In this document: positions 51,933-60,430 of the stretch, one piece after another | Layout of the letters: each line of letters opens with the position of its first letter | How positions within the stretch are numbered: position 1 is the first letter of the stretch | Origin: a bacterium | Lineage (GTDB): Bacteria > Sysuimicrobiota > Sysuimicrobiia > Sysuimicrobiales > Humicultoraceae | Reading direction: 5' to 3' | Assembly (NCBI GenBank): GCA_031082185.1 | Contig: JAVHLI010000003.1 | Coordinates: 62,001-126,000 of the forward strand | DNA: 64,000 nt | Made by a program: the position numbers and the translations under genes | Notes under the pieces: model-generated | Databases searched by the model: none | Told to the model about the DNA's origin: nothing | What the model saw: only the letters and a program-made list of their open reading frames with translations

Positions 51933-53420
51933 GTGACCGTCCGTGTGACCGTTGCCGATCCTACCGCACACCGTTGTGATGTGCTCGCCCTGGGGGTATT
52001 TGGCGGCCCTGCGCGGCTCGAGGGCATCGCCGCCAAGGTGGACCACGCGCTCGGCGGGCTGCTGGCCCGCGCGCTCCACGAAGAGCAGTTCACCGCCGAG
52101 GCGGGCAAGGTGGTGTTTCTCCACACCCACGGCCGCCTGCCGGCCGGGCGCCTGGCAGTGGTAGGGTTGGGTGATCGTGACGCCTTCACCGTGGACCGGC
52201 TACGGCTGGCCGCCGCATCGGTGGCACGGGCCGCGGCCGGGCGCCGCCTGACCCGCCTGGCCTTTCCTCCCTTCCAGCACCGGAACTGGGAGCCGGCGGC
52301 GATCGCGGCAGCACGGACCGAGGGCGCGCTGCTGGGAACCTATACGTTCACCAAGTACCGCAAGGAAAAGGGCCACACCGTCCACCTGGAGCTACTGGCC
52401 GCCAACCGAGCAGAGGCCGCCGCAGTGGAAGCCGGACGCCGCCGCGGGCAGGTGGTGGCCGAAGCCGTCAACTACGCCCGCGACTTGGTCAACGAGCCCG
52501 CCAACGTCCTTACCCCGGACGCGCTTGCCGCTGAGGCCCGCCGCGCCGCGAGGGGCACGAAGCTCAAGGTCCAGGTGTGGGGGCCTGTAGATCTCAAGAA
52601 GCGGGGAATGGAGTTGATCATGGCGGTGGGCGGGGCCAGCGCGCACACGCCTCGACTGATCCTGCTGGAGTATGCTCCGCCCAAGCCCAAGCGCACGGTG
52701 GCTCTGGCCGGCAAGGGCGTCACATTTGACTCCGGCGGCCTCGACCTCAAGCCCGCCGAGGGCATGGCAACGATGAAGGGCGACATGGCCGGCGCCGCGG
52801 CCGTACTGGCGACCATGCGGGCGCTACCCCTGCTTGCGCCGCAGGTGCGCGTAACCGCCGCGATCGCCGCCGTGGAGAACGCCGTGGGCAGCCGGGCGAT
52901 GCGGCCCGGCGACGTCTTCCGGGGGCTCAACGGCACGACCGTCGAGATCACGAACACCGACGCCGAGGGCAGGCTGATCCTGGCCGACGCGGTGGCGCAC
53001 CTGGCCGCGGGCGCGCCGAGCGAGATCGTTGACTTGGCAACGCTCACCGGCGCGGCCAGCGTTGCGCTGGGCCCGTACGCCGCTGCCTTGATGGGAACGG
53101 ACCAGGCCCTGGCGGATCGCCTGGTGGCGGCGGCAGGCCGGGCAGGGGAGCGCCTGGTCCCGCTGCCTCTCTACGAGGAATATCGCCAGGCCATGCGCAG
53201 CGATGTGGCGGACATCAAGAACTCCGGCACTCGTCCGGGGGGTGCTCAGAAGGGCGCCATCTTCATCCGGGAGTTCGCGGGCGGCATACCTTGGGCCCAC
53301 ATGGACATCGCGCCCGTGGCATACCTGGACAAGGAAGAGGGCACGAACGCCATCCAGCCCAAGGGTGCCTCGGGCTACGGCGTCCGGACGCTGTTGGAGT
53401 ATCTAACCGCGCGGGACTAA
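51933..53420 (+). CDS. pepA: Leucyl aminopeptidase (M17)
   Basis: A 495-residue cytosolic M17 aminopeptidase. The zinc-binding motifs GKGVTFDSGGLDLKP, MKGDMAGAAA and the signature NTDAEGRLILADA are complete. The N-terminal domain (1-150) is divergent as usual. GTG start with AAAGGAGG upstream. It lies 38 bp after the OCD gene and converges with the Nfn-type genes. Confidence 0.95.
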   Translation: MTVRVTVADPTAHRCDVLALGVFGGPARLEGIAAKVDHALGGLLARALHEEQFTAEAGKVVFLHTHGRLPAGRLAVVGLGDRDAFTVDRLRLAAASVARAAAGRRLTRLAFPPFQHRNWEPAAIAAARTEGALLGTYTFTKYRKEKGHTVHLELLAANRAEAAAVEAGRRRGQVVAEAVNYARDLVNEPANVLTPDALAAEARRAARGTKLKVQVWGPVDLKKRGMELIMAVGGASAHTPRLILLEYAPPKPKRTVALAGKGVTFDSGGLDLKPAEGMATMKGDMAGAAAVLATMRALPLLAPQVRVTAAIAAVENAVGSRAMRPGDVFRGLNGTTVEITNTDAEGRLILADAVAHLAAGAPSEIVDLATLTGAASVALGPYAAALMGTDQALADRLVAAAGRAGERLVPLPLYEEYRQAMRSDVADIKNSGTRPGGAQKGAIFIREFAGGIPWAHMDIAPVAYLDKEEGTNAIQPKGASGYGVRTLLEYLTARD

Positions 53421-53433
53421 TACTATCGCGGGA

Positions 53434-54879
53434 TTAGACTATCTGCGCCGGGGGCTCGGGGGCGGGGCGCAGATAGCGATCTATCGAGGCGGCCGCGATC
53501 TTGCCGTCGCGCATGGCCAGGATCACGGTCGCGCCGCCCCGTGCCAGATCGCCTCCCGCAAACACTCCGGGCCGGCTGGTCGCCTGATCCTCTCCGGCGA
53601 CCACCGTGCCTCGCGAGCTGGTCTTCAATCCGGGCGTCGTGGACTGAATGATCGGATTGGGCATTTGGCCGATCGCCATGACGACCGTCTGCACCGGCAC
53701 TATGAACTCCGACCCTGGAACGGGAATGGGCCTGCGGCGTCCTGATGCGTCCGGCTCGCCAAGCTCCATCCGCTGGCATTCGATGCCGCACACGCAGTTG
53801 TTCGAGTCGGCCAGGATGCGGGTCGGGGTGGTCAGCAGCATGAACTGCACGCCTTCTTCCTCGGCGTGATGGACCTCTTCCACGCGCGCCGGCATCTCAT
53901 CGCGCGATCGGCGATATATGAGGTAGGCGGATTCGGCGCCCAGCCGGAGGGCGGTCCGCACCGCGTCCATGGCCGTGTTCCCTCCGCCGATCACCGCGGC
54001 CTGCCTGCCAACCCTAACCGGCGTATCGTACTCCGGGAAACGGTACGCCTTCATGAGGTTCACGCGGGAGAGGAACTCGTTGGCCGAATAGACGCCCACC
54101 AGGCTCTCGCCCGGGATGCCCATGAAGTACGGGGTGCCGGCGCCCGTGGCAAGATAGATGGCCTTGAATTCCCATTCACCCATCAGATCGTCAATCGTGG
54201 CCGTCCTGCCGACGATGAAGTTCGTAACGATCTCCACCCCGAGCGATCGCACGCGATTGATCTCGAGATCCAGGATGTCGCGCGGAAGGCGGAACTCGGG
54301 AATTCCGTACCTGAGCACTCCGCCCGGCGCGTGCAGCGCCTCGAAGACCGTTACGCGGTAGCCCAGTCGGGCGAGCTCTGCGGCGCAGGTCAGGCCTGAC
54401 GGACCTGAGCCGACGATCGCAATCTTCTCCTCGCGCGGCTCCGGCATCGGGGGGTCGATGAAGAGGTTGTGCTGGAGCTCGTAGTCGGCGGCGAACCGCT
54501 CCAGCTTTCCAATCGCAACCGGCGTGTACTTCTTCCCGAGCACGCAGAGCTGCTCACACTGCGACTCCTGCGGACAGACCCGTCCGCAGATGCCCGGCAG
54601 GTAGTTGGCCTCGCGAATCTTGTTGATCGCGCCGGCGTAGTCTCGTCGCAGCAGCAGGTCAACGAATCCCCGTATGTCTATGCTCACCGGGCAACCATTG
54701 ACGCAAACGGGGTCCTTGCACTCCAGGCACCGCGAGGCCTCGAGGAACGCGGCGGCTTCGTCAATCCCCAAGCATACCTCGCGGAAGTTCCCGCGGCGTT
54801 CTTCCGGCGACTGCTCTGCCGGACTCTGGCGCGGGATCTTCAACCGTTCCGCGGGCTTGAGAGGATTGGCGCCCTTCAT
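53434..54879 (-). CDS. nfnB: NfnB/GltD-like NADPH-dependent Fe-S flavoprotein, large subunit
   Basis: A 481-residue flavoprotein. Two [4Fe-4S] binding sets lie in CLECKDPVCVNGCP (C51, C54, C59, C63) and the GICGRVCPQESQCEQLC region (C98, C102, C108, C112). The FAD/NADPH Rossmann motifs are IAIVGSGPSGLTCA and AVIGGGNTAMDA. It was called GltA/GltD in older annotation, but without the glutamate synthase large subunit next door it fits the large subunit of an Nfn-type transhydrogenase. The ATG at 54877-54879 overlaps the nfnA stop. Confidence 0.88.
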   Translation of the reverse strand: MKGANPLKPAERLKIPRQSPAEQSPEERRGNFREVCLGIDEAAAFLEASRCLECKDPVCVNGCPVSIDIRGFVDLLLRRDYAGAINKIREANYLPGICGRVCPQESQCEQLCVLGKKYTPVAIGKLERFAADYELQHNLFIDPPMPEPREEKIAIVGSGPSGLTCAAELARLGYRVTVFEALHAPGGVLRYGIPEFRLPRDILDLEINRVRSLGVEIVTNFIVGRTATIDDLMGEWEFKAIYLATGAGTPYFMGIPGESLVGVYSANEFLSRVNLMKAYRFPEYDTPVRVGRQAAVIGGGNTAMDAVRTALRLGAESAYLIYRRSRDEMPARVEEVHHAEEEGVQFMLLTTPTRILADSNNCVCGIECQRMELGEPDASGRRRPIPVPGSEFIVPVQTVVMAIGQMPNPIIQSTTPGLKTSSRGTVVAGEDQATSRPGVFAGGDLARGGATVILAMRDGKIAAASIDRYLRPAPEPPAQIV

Positions 54880-55751
54880 TGTGCCCCCTCGGCGGACGAG
54901 GCGGCAATCCTGCACGAGCACCGTTCGTCGGAAATCCGCTCCATGTCCAGGTAGGACCGGTTTCGTGCGATCAGTTCGTCGAAGTCTACTCCGGCGGCAT
55001 CGAACTCGGGACCGTCCACGCACGCGAACTTCGTCTTGCCGTCAATCGTCACGCGACAGCCGCCGCACATGCCGGTCCCGTCGATCATGATCGTGTTCAG
55101 GCTGACGATGGTCTTGACCCCGCGCTTCGCCGCGAGAACGGCAACGGCCCTCATCATTACCAAGGGACCGATGGCGTAGACGACCGCTATGTTAGGGTGC
55201 TCATCCAGGAGGGACGAAAGGGCGTCCGTGACGAGCCCCTTGCGCCCGTGGGAACCGTCGTCCGTGGTGACGGTCAGGGTGGCCGAGCACTCACGCATCT
55301 CCTGTTCGAGAACCACCAGCTCCCGCGTCCGCGCGCCGACGATCGTGTGCACGGTGTTGCCCGCGTCGCGCAGGGCACACGCGATTGGGAAGAGCTCAGC
55401 GGTGCCCACCCCTCCGCCCACGCAGGCGACCGCGCCGTGGTGTTCGATCGGCGTGGGGTTGCCCAGCGGGCCGACGACGTCACTCAGCGCCTCTCCGACC
55501 TGCATGGCGCACAGCGCTTTGGTCGTCTTCCCGACCGCCTGGACGATCAGGGTAATCGTCCCCTCGATGGGGTCGGATTCCACAACCGTAAGGGGAATGC
55601 GTTCGCCGGTCTCGTCAATGCGGATGATCACGAAGTTGCCGGCCTTGTGCTTGCGGGCCACAAAAGGCGCCCGGATGCGAAACTTCGCTATCGAGGGGGC
55701 CAGCGTCCACTTGCCTAGTATCTGGAAGCGATTTACCTGGGTATCATCCAT
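54876..55751 (-). CDS. nfnA: NfnA-like FAD/[2Fe-2S] small subunit
   Basis: A 291-residue ferredoxin-NADP reductase-like protein. The FAD part (GNFVIIRIDETGERIPLTV) and the NAD-binding region (ACVGGGVGTAELFPIACAL) precede the C-terminal cysteine cluster MCGGCRVTI...FACVDGPEFD expected for the [2Fe-2S] centre. Nfn couples NADH and ferredoxin to NADP reduction by flavin bifurcation. The start at ATG 55749-55751 is preferred, though an ATG 24 nt earlier is possible. Confidence 0.88.
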   Translation of the reverse strand: MDDTQVNRFQILGKWTLAPSIAKFRIRAPFVARKHKAGNFVIIRIDETGERIPLTVVESDPIEGTITLIVQAVGKTTKALCAMQVGEALSDVVGPLGNPTPIEHHGAVACVGGGVGTAELFPIACALRDAGNTVHTIVGARTRELVVLEQEMRECSATLTVTTDDGSHGRKGLVTDALSSLLDEHPNIAVVYAIGPLVMMRAVAVLAAKRGVKTIVSLNTIMIDGTGMCGGCRVTIDGKTKFACVDGPEFDAAGVDFDELIARNRSYLDMERISDERCSCRIAASSAEGAQ

Positions 55752-55877
55752 GCGTCCGTACACCGCTACAAGCATAGAAAAGGACGGAGAGGTGGCGTAT
55801 CAGGCCGCGACCTGATGTTGGAGTAAGGCATGAGGCGCAGCCTTGCCGTCCGGAGACCCCCAGCCGCAGGGGCAGGG

Positions 55878-56534
55878 TTATGCGAGTACCCAGACCTCCT
55901 GCTCTCTGGGAAACGCTGCGCGCGTGATGGTCACCGTCGCGCCCAAGCGCTTCACATCCACCTTGCCCTGGAGGAAATCATCGAGTCTACGGATAGGCCA
56001 CGATTCGTTGACCGCGGTTTTGTAGTGCATCGGGATCACCACCCGCGGCTTCAGTTGGGAGATGACCTGGTCGGCCTCGGCAGGACCGATCGTGAAGTGC
56101 CCGCCGACCGGGACCATCAGGACGTCCACCGGGCCGATCGCGCTCACCTGCTCGGGTGTCAGCACGTGGCCCAGGTCACCCAAGTGCGCCATGCGCAGAC
56201 CCTCTACCTCAATGACTGCGACCGCGTTCTTTCCGCGCGCGCGTCCCTGCTCGGTATCGTGGTAGGTGGGCACCCCGGTAATGTGCATCGGCCCGACGCG
56301 CGCATCGAGCGCGGCCCAGGTCTTACCCTCATCGGCCAGGCCGCGGAGTACCCTGGGGCGACCCCGGACCTGATCAACGCTGTTGTGGTCGGAGTGCTCG
56401 TGACTGGTCACGACGGCGTCGGGCTCCACGTCCGGCCTGGGATAACCGACGTCGTCGTTGAACGGGTCAATGACGATTGTGGTGCCCCCGGCGGTCAGGC
56501 CAAACATCGCGTGCCCGTAGTAGCGAATCTCCAC
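55878..56534 (-). CDS. MBL-fold metal-dependent hydrolase (UPF0173-like)
   Basis: A 218-residue metallo-beta-lactamase-fold protein. The metal-binding motif SHEHSDHNSVDQV (HxHxDH) is present, with the downstream HLGDLGH, and a C-terminal IPMHY. The substrate of this family is not known. GTG start with GGAGGTGA upstream. It is divergent from the adenine deaminase gene. Confidence 0.88.
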   Translation of the reverse strand: MEIRYYGHAMFGLTAGGTTIVIDPFNDDVGYPRPDVEPDAVVTSHEHSDHNSVDQVRGRPRVLRGLADEGKTWAALDARVGPMHITGVPTYHDTEQGRARGKNAVAVIEVEGLRMAHLGDLGHVLTPEQVSAIGPVDVLMVPVGGHFTIGPAEADQVISQLKPRVVIPMHYKTAVNESWPIRRLDDFLQGKVDVKRLGATVTITRAAFPREQEVWVLA

Positions 56535-56633
56535 GGCCCTTCACCTCCGTTCGCAGTGTCCGCATTCGAGGTGCCCGCGGCGTCCACCGATGCGTTTCAG
56601 CCCTGGCGTCCCCATTCCTTCTCTCGTGCTACA

Positions 56634-58376
56634 ATGTGCGCCGTGAGGCGCACCTACCGGACTCTGGACGAAACCCGGGCGCTGATGGCGGTAGCCCGCG
56701 GAGAAGCGCCCCCGGACCTTCTCGTTACCGGAGGCCGCGTGCTCAACGTCTACTCGGGTGAAGTCCTGCCGGGCACGGTGGCGGTGGCCGCCGGACGCAT
56801 CGCCTATGTGGGCGAGCGCCCTGTCGCGGCCGGACCGTCCACGATCGTGATAGAGGCCCACGGCAGGTTGGTTGCGCCGGGGTACATTGACCCGCACGGG
56901 CATCCCCAGGCAATGTACACCCCGGATGAACTGGCGCGCGTTGTGCTCCCCCGGGGCACAACGGCCATCGTGGCCGACACCCTGATGCTGCTGAACCTGA
57001 CCGCGCCGGAGGTGACCCTCTCTGCGCTGGCCGCGCTGGGTGCGCTTCCCCTCCGGTATTTCTGGTTCCTCCGGCTGCACGGCCAGGCGCACAGCCCGCA
57101 CGACCCCACAACCCTCAGCGAAGAGCGGCTGGAGGCGCTGCTGGCGCTCGATGACGTCCGCACCTTGGGCGAGATCACCCGGTGGACGCAGGTGTACGCG
57201 GGTGAGGCAGGGTTGTTGGAGCGGATCGCGCGCGGGGTCGCCGCAGGGCGCCGAGTCGAAGGACATGCGCCGGGCGTCTCTGCCGACCGGATGCAGGTGC
57301 TGGTCGCCGCGGGGTTTTCGTCCGACCATGAAGCAATCACCGCCGAGCAGGCCATGGCGCGGCTGCGCGCAGGGCTCTACGTCATGCTGCGCCACGGATC
57401 GCTGCGCCCGGACCTGCCGGCGCTGGCGCCGGTGATCACCGGCAGCCGCGCCTTCTCCGGCCGGATCATGCTGACGCCCGATGGCCCCAACGCCGCCTTC
57501 GTCCACGGGAAGGGATACATGGACCACCTGCTGGATGTAACCCTGCGCCTTGGCGTAGACCCCGTGGCCGCCTACCAGATGGTAACCATCAACCCTGCGA
57601 CATACTTCGCCCTGGACGAGGAGATGGGAGGCCTGGCGCCGGGTCGCCGCGCCGACATCGTCGTGCTCGAAGACCTCGACCGCCCCATGCCGCAGTCCGT
57701 TGTTGCGGCCGGGAAGCTGGTGGCGCAGGACGGCCGTCTGGTGGCGGATCTCCCGGCGATGCCGTGGGACCGATGGTTGCGGCCGTACACCCCCGGGGAT
57801 TGGCGGCCCGACGCATCACTCTTCTCCCTGGACGGGCTGCCGTCGCCGGTTCCGGCCATGCACTTTGAGAACACGGTCATCACTCGCCGCCGCGACATCG
57901 CGATCGGGAAGGAGCTGCCCGAGGGCGTGCTTCGCATGGTCCTGTTGGATCGCGCAGGACGGTGGCGGTGCCGCGTCCTGCTGTCCGGGTTTGCGGAGAG
58001 CATCGGTGGCCTGGCGAGCACCTATACCAGCGGCGCGGGGATGTACGTGCTGGGCCGCGACCCCTCGGACATGGCCGTGGCCGCGTCGCGCGCCCTGGAC
58101 CTGGGCGGCGGCGTGGTCCTGGCAGAAGGCGGAACCGTGGTCTTCGAGCTGCCGCTCCCGCTGGGAGGGATGATGTCACGGCGCCCCATGGGAGAGGTGG
58201 CCGCTGATCTGGATGCGCTCACCGCCCTGCTGCGCGCGCGCGGTTATGCCCACCACGACCTGGCCTACAGTCTGCTGTTCTTCGGGTTTGACTCGCTGCC
58301 GTACGTCCGGATGACATACCGCGGCCTGTGGGATGTTGTCGGTGATCGCGTGCTGCTGCCCAGGGAGGACCTCTGA
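56634..58376 (+). CDS. ade: Adenine deaminase
   Basis: A 580-residue amidohydrolase that turns adenine into hypoxanthine for purine salvage. VAPGYIDPHGHPQ provides the metal-binding HxH, and the C-terminal domain typical of Ade (GGVVLAEGGTVVFELPLPLGGMMS) is intact. The ATG at 56634 has no ribosome site. TACAAT at 56630-56635 overlaps the ATG, and an in-frame GTG at 56643 lies where transcription from it would begin, so a leaderless mRNA is possible. The gene order gives no operon partner. Confidence 0.9.
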   Translation: MCAVRRTYRTLDETRALMAVARGEAPPDLLVTGGRVLNVYSGEVLPGTVAVAAGRIAYVGERPVAAGPSTIVIEAHGRLVAPGYIDPHGHPQAMYTPDELARVVLPRGTTAIVADTLMLLNLTAPEVTLSALAALGALPLRYFWFLRLHGQAHSPHDPTTLSEERLEALLALDDVRTLGEITRWTQVYAGEAGLLERIARGVAAGRRVEGHAPGVSADRMQVLVAAGFSSDHEAITAEQAMARLRAGLYVMLRHGSLRPDLPALAPVITGSRAFSGRIMLTPDGPNAAFVHGKGYMDHLLDVTLRLGVDPVAAYQMVTINPATYFALDEEMGGLAPGRRADIVVLEDLDRPMPQSVVAAGKLVAQDGRLVADLPAMPWDRWLRPYTPGDWRPDASLFSLDGLPSPVPAMHFENTVITRRRDIAIGKELPEGVLRMVLLDRAGRWRCRVLLSGFAESIGGLASTYTSGAGMYVLGRDPSDMAVAASRALDLGGGVVLAEGGTVVFELPLPLGGMMSRRPMGEVAADLDALTALLRARGYAHHDLAYSLLFFGFDSLPYVRMTYRGLWDVVGDRVLLPREDL

Positions 58377-58428
58377 TGATCTATGAAGATCAAGGATATT
58401 CGGGGACCGGCCGCGGGGTTGTCAGATC

Positions 58429-58504
58429 TGGTGCCGGGGGACAGAGTTGAACTGCCGACGCGCGGCTCTTCAGGCCGCCGCTCTACCACCTGAGCTACCC
58501 CGGC
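58429..58504 (-). tRNA. tRNA-Phe (anticodon GAA)
   Basis: The minus strand folds with acceptor GCCGGGG/CCCCGGC, anticodon stem GCGGC/GCCGC and loop CTGAAGA (anticodon GAA), T-loop TTCAACT and discriminator A. The CCA end is encoded. It lies between ade and the panE-like gene, on the opposite strand to both. Confidence 0.95.
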
Positions 58505-58573
58505 ACCCGCGCCTTGTAGTCTAGCAACCGGCCGGAGCCGGGTCAACGCCGATTCTGGAAGGAGGTCGCGGAA

Positions 58574-59632
58574 ATGTCGTCTGATCACATCACCATCGTT
58601 GGGGCCGGCGCGATCGGGGGAACGATCGGCGCCTACTTGGTCCGCGCCGGCCACGGGGTCACGTTCGTGGACGCGGTCGAAGAGCACGTGTGCGCGATCA
58701 ACGAGCGAGGACTGACCATCGAGGGCAGCGGCGAGACGTTCACCGTGCGGGCGCCGGCCCTTACTCCCCAAGAGATCCAAGGCCCGCTGGGAATGGTGTT
58801 CCTGGCTGTGAAGACCATGCACACCGACCTGGCCACGGCGCAGCTGGCCCCCCACCTGGCGCCCAACGGTGTGGTCGTCTCGATGCAGAACGGCTTCAAC
58901 GAGGAACGGATCGCTGCGATCGTCGGGCGCGAAAGGACGATTGGGGCCTTCGTCAACTTCGGCGCCGACTACTTAGAGCCGGGCCGCATCCTCTACGGCG
59001 GTTCGGGCGCCCTCTACGTCGGTGAGCTCGACGGCTCCGAGAGCGACCGCCTGGGGCGATTGGTCAAGATCCTGCTTGACTTCATGCCAAACACACAGGC
59101 CACAGCCAACATCTGGGGTTATCTGTGGGGCAAGCACGCCTACGCGGCGATGCTGAAGACCACGGCGCTCGTGGACGCGCCGATAGCCGATGTGCTGGCC
59201 GATCCCACCGCGCGGCCGGTCCTGGCCAACGTGGCCGCCGAGGTCCTGGCCGTGGCCGCTGCCGAAGGCGTCCGGCCGGAAGGCTTCGACGGATTCGACC
59301 CTCCCGCCTTTGTCTTTCCGCCAAGGCGTGATGCCGGCAGGGTGGGGGCCAGCCTCGATGCCCTGGTTGCGTTCAACCGGAAGTCGTTGAAGGCGAAGAG
59401 CGGCATCTGGCGCGACCTGGCGGTCCGCAAACGCAAGACCGAGGTGGAATCAATGGTGAGCGAGATGCGCGCCCGCGCGCTCCGGCACGGCCTGCCGATC
59501 CCGCTTGTGGAGGCGTTGGGCGGGATGATCCTTGAGATCGAATCCGGCGCGCGCCAGATGTCGTGGGATAACATCGCGGCCCTGGCAGCGGTCAACGCGC
59601 GGGCCTACGGATCGGAGGGCGTCCATGCGTAG
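58574..59632 (+). CDS. ApbA/PanE-family 2-dehydropantoate 2-reductase-like protein
   Basis: A 352-residue NADPH-dependent reductase. IVGAGAIGGTIGAYLVRAGH (residues 8-27) is the Rossmann motif, and VVSMQNGFNEERIAAIVG and the C-terminal dimer domain (SMVSEMRARALRHGLPIPLVEALGG) follow the family. Classical PanE makes pantoate for CoA. The SDR and peptidase in the same operon suggest a different 2-keto acid substrate. AGGAGG precedes the ATG. Confidence 0.88.
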   Translation: MSSDHITIVGAGAIGGTIGAYLVRAGHGVTFVDAVEEHVCAINERGLTIEGSGETFTVRAPALTPQEIQGPLGMVFLAVKTMHTDLATAQLAPHLAPNGVVVSMQNGFNEERIAAIVGRERTIGAFVNFGADYLEPGRILYGGSGALYVGELDGSESDRLGRLVKILLDFMPNTQATANIWGYLWGKHAYAAMLKTTALVDAPIADVLADPTARPVLANVAAEVLAVAAAEGVRPEGFDGFDPPAFVFPPRRDAGRVGASLDALVAFNRKSLKAKSGIWRDLAVRKRKTEVESMVSEMRARALRHGLPIPLVEALGGMILEIESGARQMSWDNIAALAAVNARAYGSEGVHA

Positions 59633-60419
59633 CGGCGGGCTTGCGGGCAAGGTCGCCGTGGTAAGCGGGGCGGCGCACGGCATAGGCGCGGCGATCGCCG
59701 AAGCGCTGGTGCGGGATGGGGCCAAGGTTTGGGTCTGCGACGTCCTGGAGGAGCCGCTCGAGGAAGCCGTGCGCCGGTGTCGCGATGCGGGTGGCGATGC
59801 GGGTAGCGTTGCGGGTGGCCGGGTCGTTGATGTCAGCCGGCCGGACGCGGTGAGCGCTCTCGCGGCCGAGATCACCGCGCAAGACGGCGGTACAGACATA
59901 CTGGTGCACTCCGCCGGAGGCGTGCTCGGGCAGGTGGCGCAACCGGTGGAAGAGGTTTCAGAAGACGACTGGCGCGCGATCGTCGCCGTCAACTTGGAGG
60001 CCGCGTTCCTCCTGGTGCGCGAGGTGGTCCCGGGGATGAAGGCGCGGGGATGGGGGCGCATCGTCACCATCTCCTCCGGCGCCGGCCGGAGCTACAGCCA
60101 GACCGGAATCCAGGCCTACGCCAGCGCCAAGGCCGGCCTGATCGGATTCACCCGGCAGATCGCCCGCGAGCTGGGACAGTTCGGTATCACCGCAAACTCG
60201 GTGGCGCCGGGGTTCGTGCTCTCGAACCCATCCTCCCAGCGCCAGTGGGAGGCGCTGGGCGCAGAAGGGCAGCAGGCGTTCTTCAACGCCCTGGCGATCA
60301 AGCGCCTGGGCAGGCCGGAGGAGATCGCGCACGCCGTGCTCTTCTTCGCCTCGGAGGAAGCAGGATACGTGACAGGACAGACGCTGAGCGTGGACGGCGG
60401 ACGGTGGATGCTGGGTTGA
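59625..60419 (+). CDS. Short-chain dehydrogenase/reductase
   Basis: A 264-residue SDR. The TGxxxGxG cofactor motif reads SGAAHGIGAA, the active-site Tyr and Lys lie in YASAKAGLIGF, and the C-terminal GYVTGQTLSVDGG is classical. I placed the start at ATG 59625, overlapping the panE-like gene by 8 bp, with CGGAGGG upstream. A 36-bp triplicated repeat encodes residues 54-65. The substrate cannot be told from the sequence. Confidence 0.92.
   Translation: MRSGGLAGKVAVVSGAAHGIGAAIAEALVRDGAKVWVCDVLEEPLEEAVRRCRDAGGDAGSVAGGRVVDVSRPDAVSALAAEITAQDGGTDILVHSAGGVLGQVAQPVEEVSEDDWRAIVAVNLEAAFLLVREVVPGMKARGWGRIVTISSGAGRSYSQTGIQAYASAKAGLIGFTRQIARELGQFGITANSVAPGFVLSNPSSQRQWEALGAEGQQAFFNALAIKRLGRPEEIAHAVLFFASEEAGYVTGQTLSVDGGRWMLG
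59784..59819 (+). repeat. Three tandem 12-bp units inside the SDR gene
   Basis: GATGCGGGTGGC, GATGCGGGTAGC and GTTGCGGGTGGC follow each other without a gap and encode DAGG, DAGS and VAGG in frame. They lie in the loop after the first beta-alpha unit, so the enzyme may tolerate length change there. Confidence 0.8.
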
Positions 60420-60430
60420 GGAGGCGCGCG

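Noticed and set aside
53434-54879. Glutamate synthase small subunit GltD
   Set aside because: There is no large subunit next door, and the coupled FNR-like gene points to an Nfn-type enzyme.
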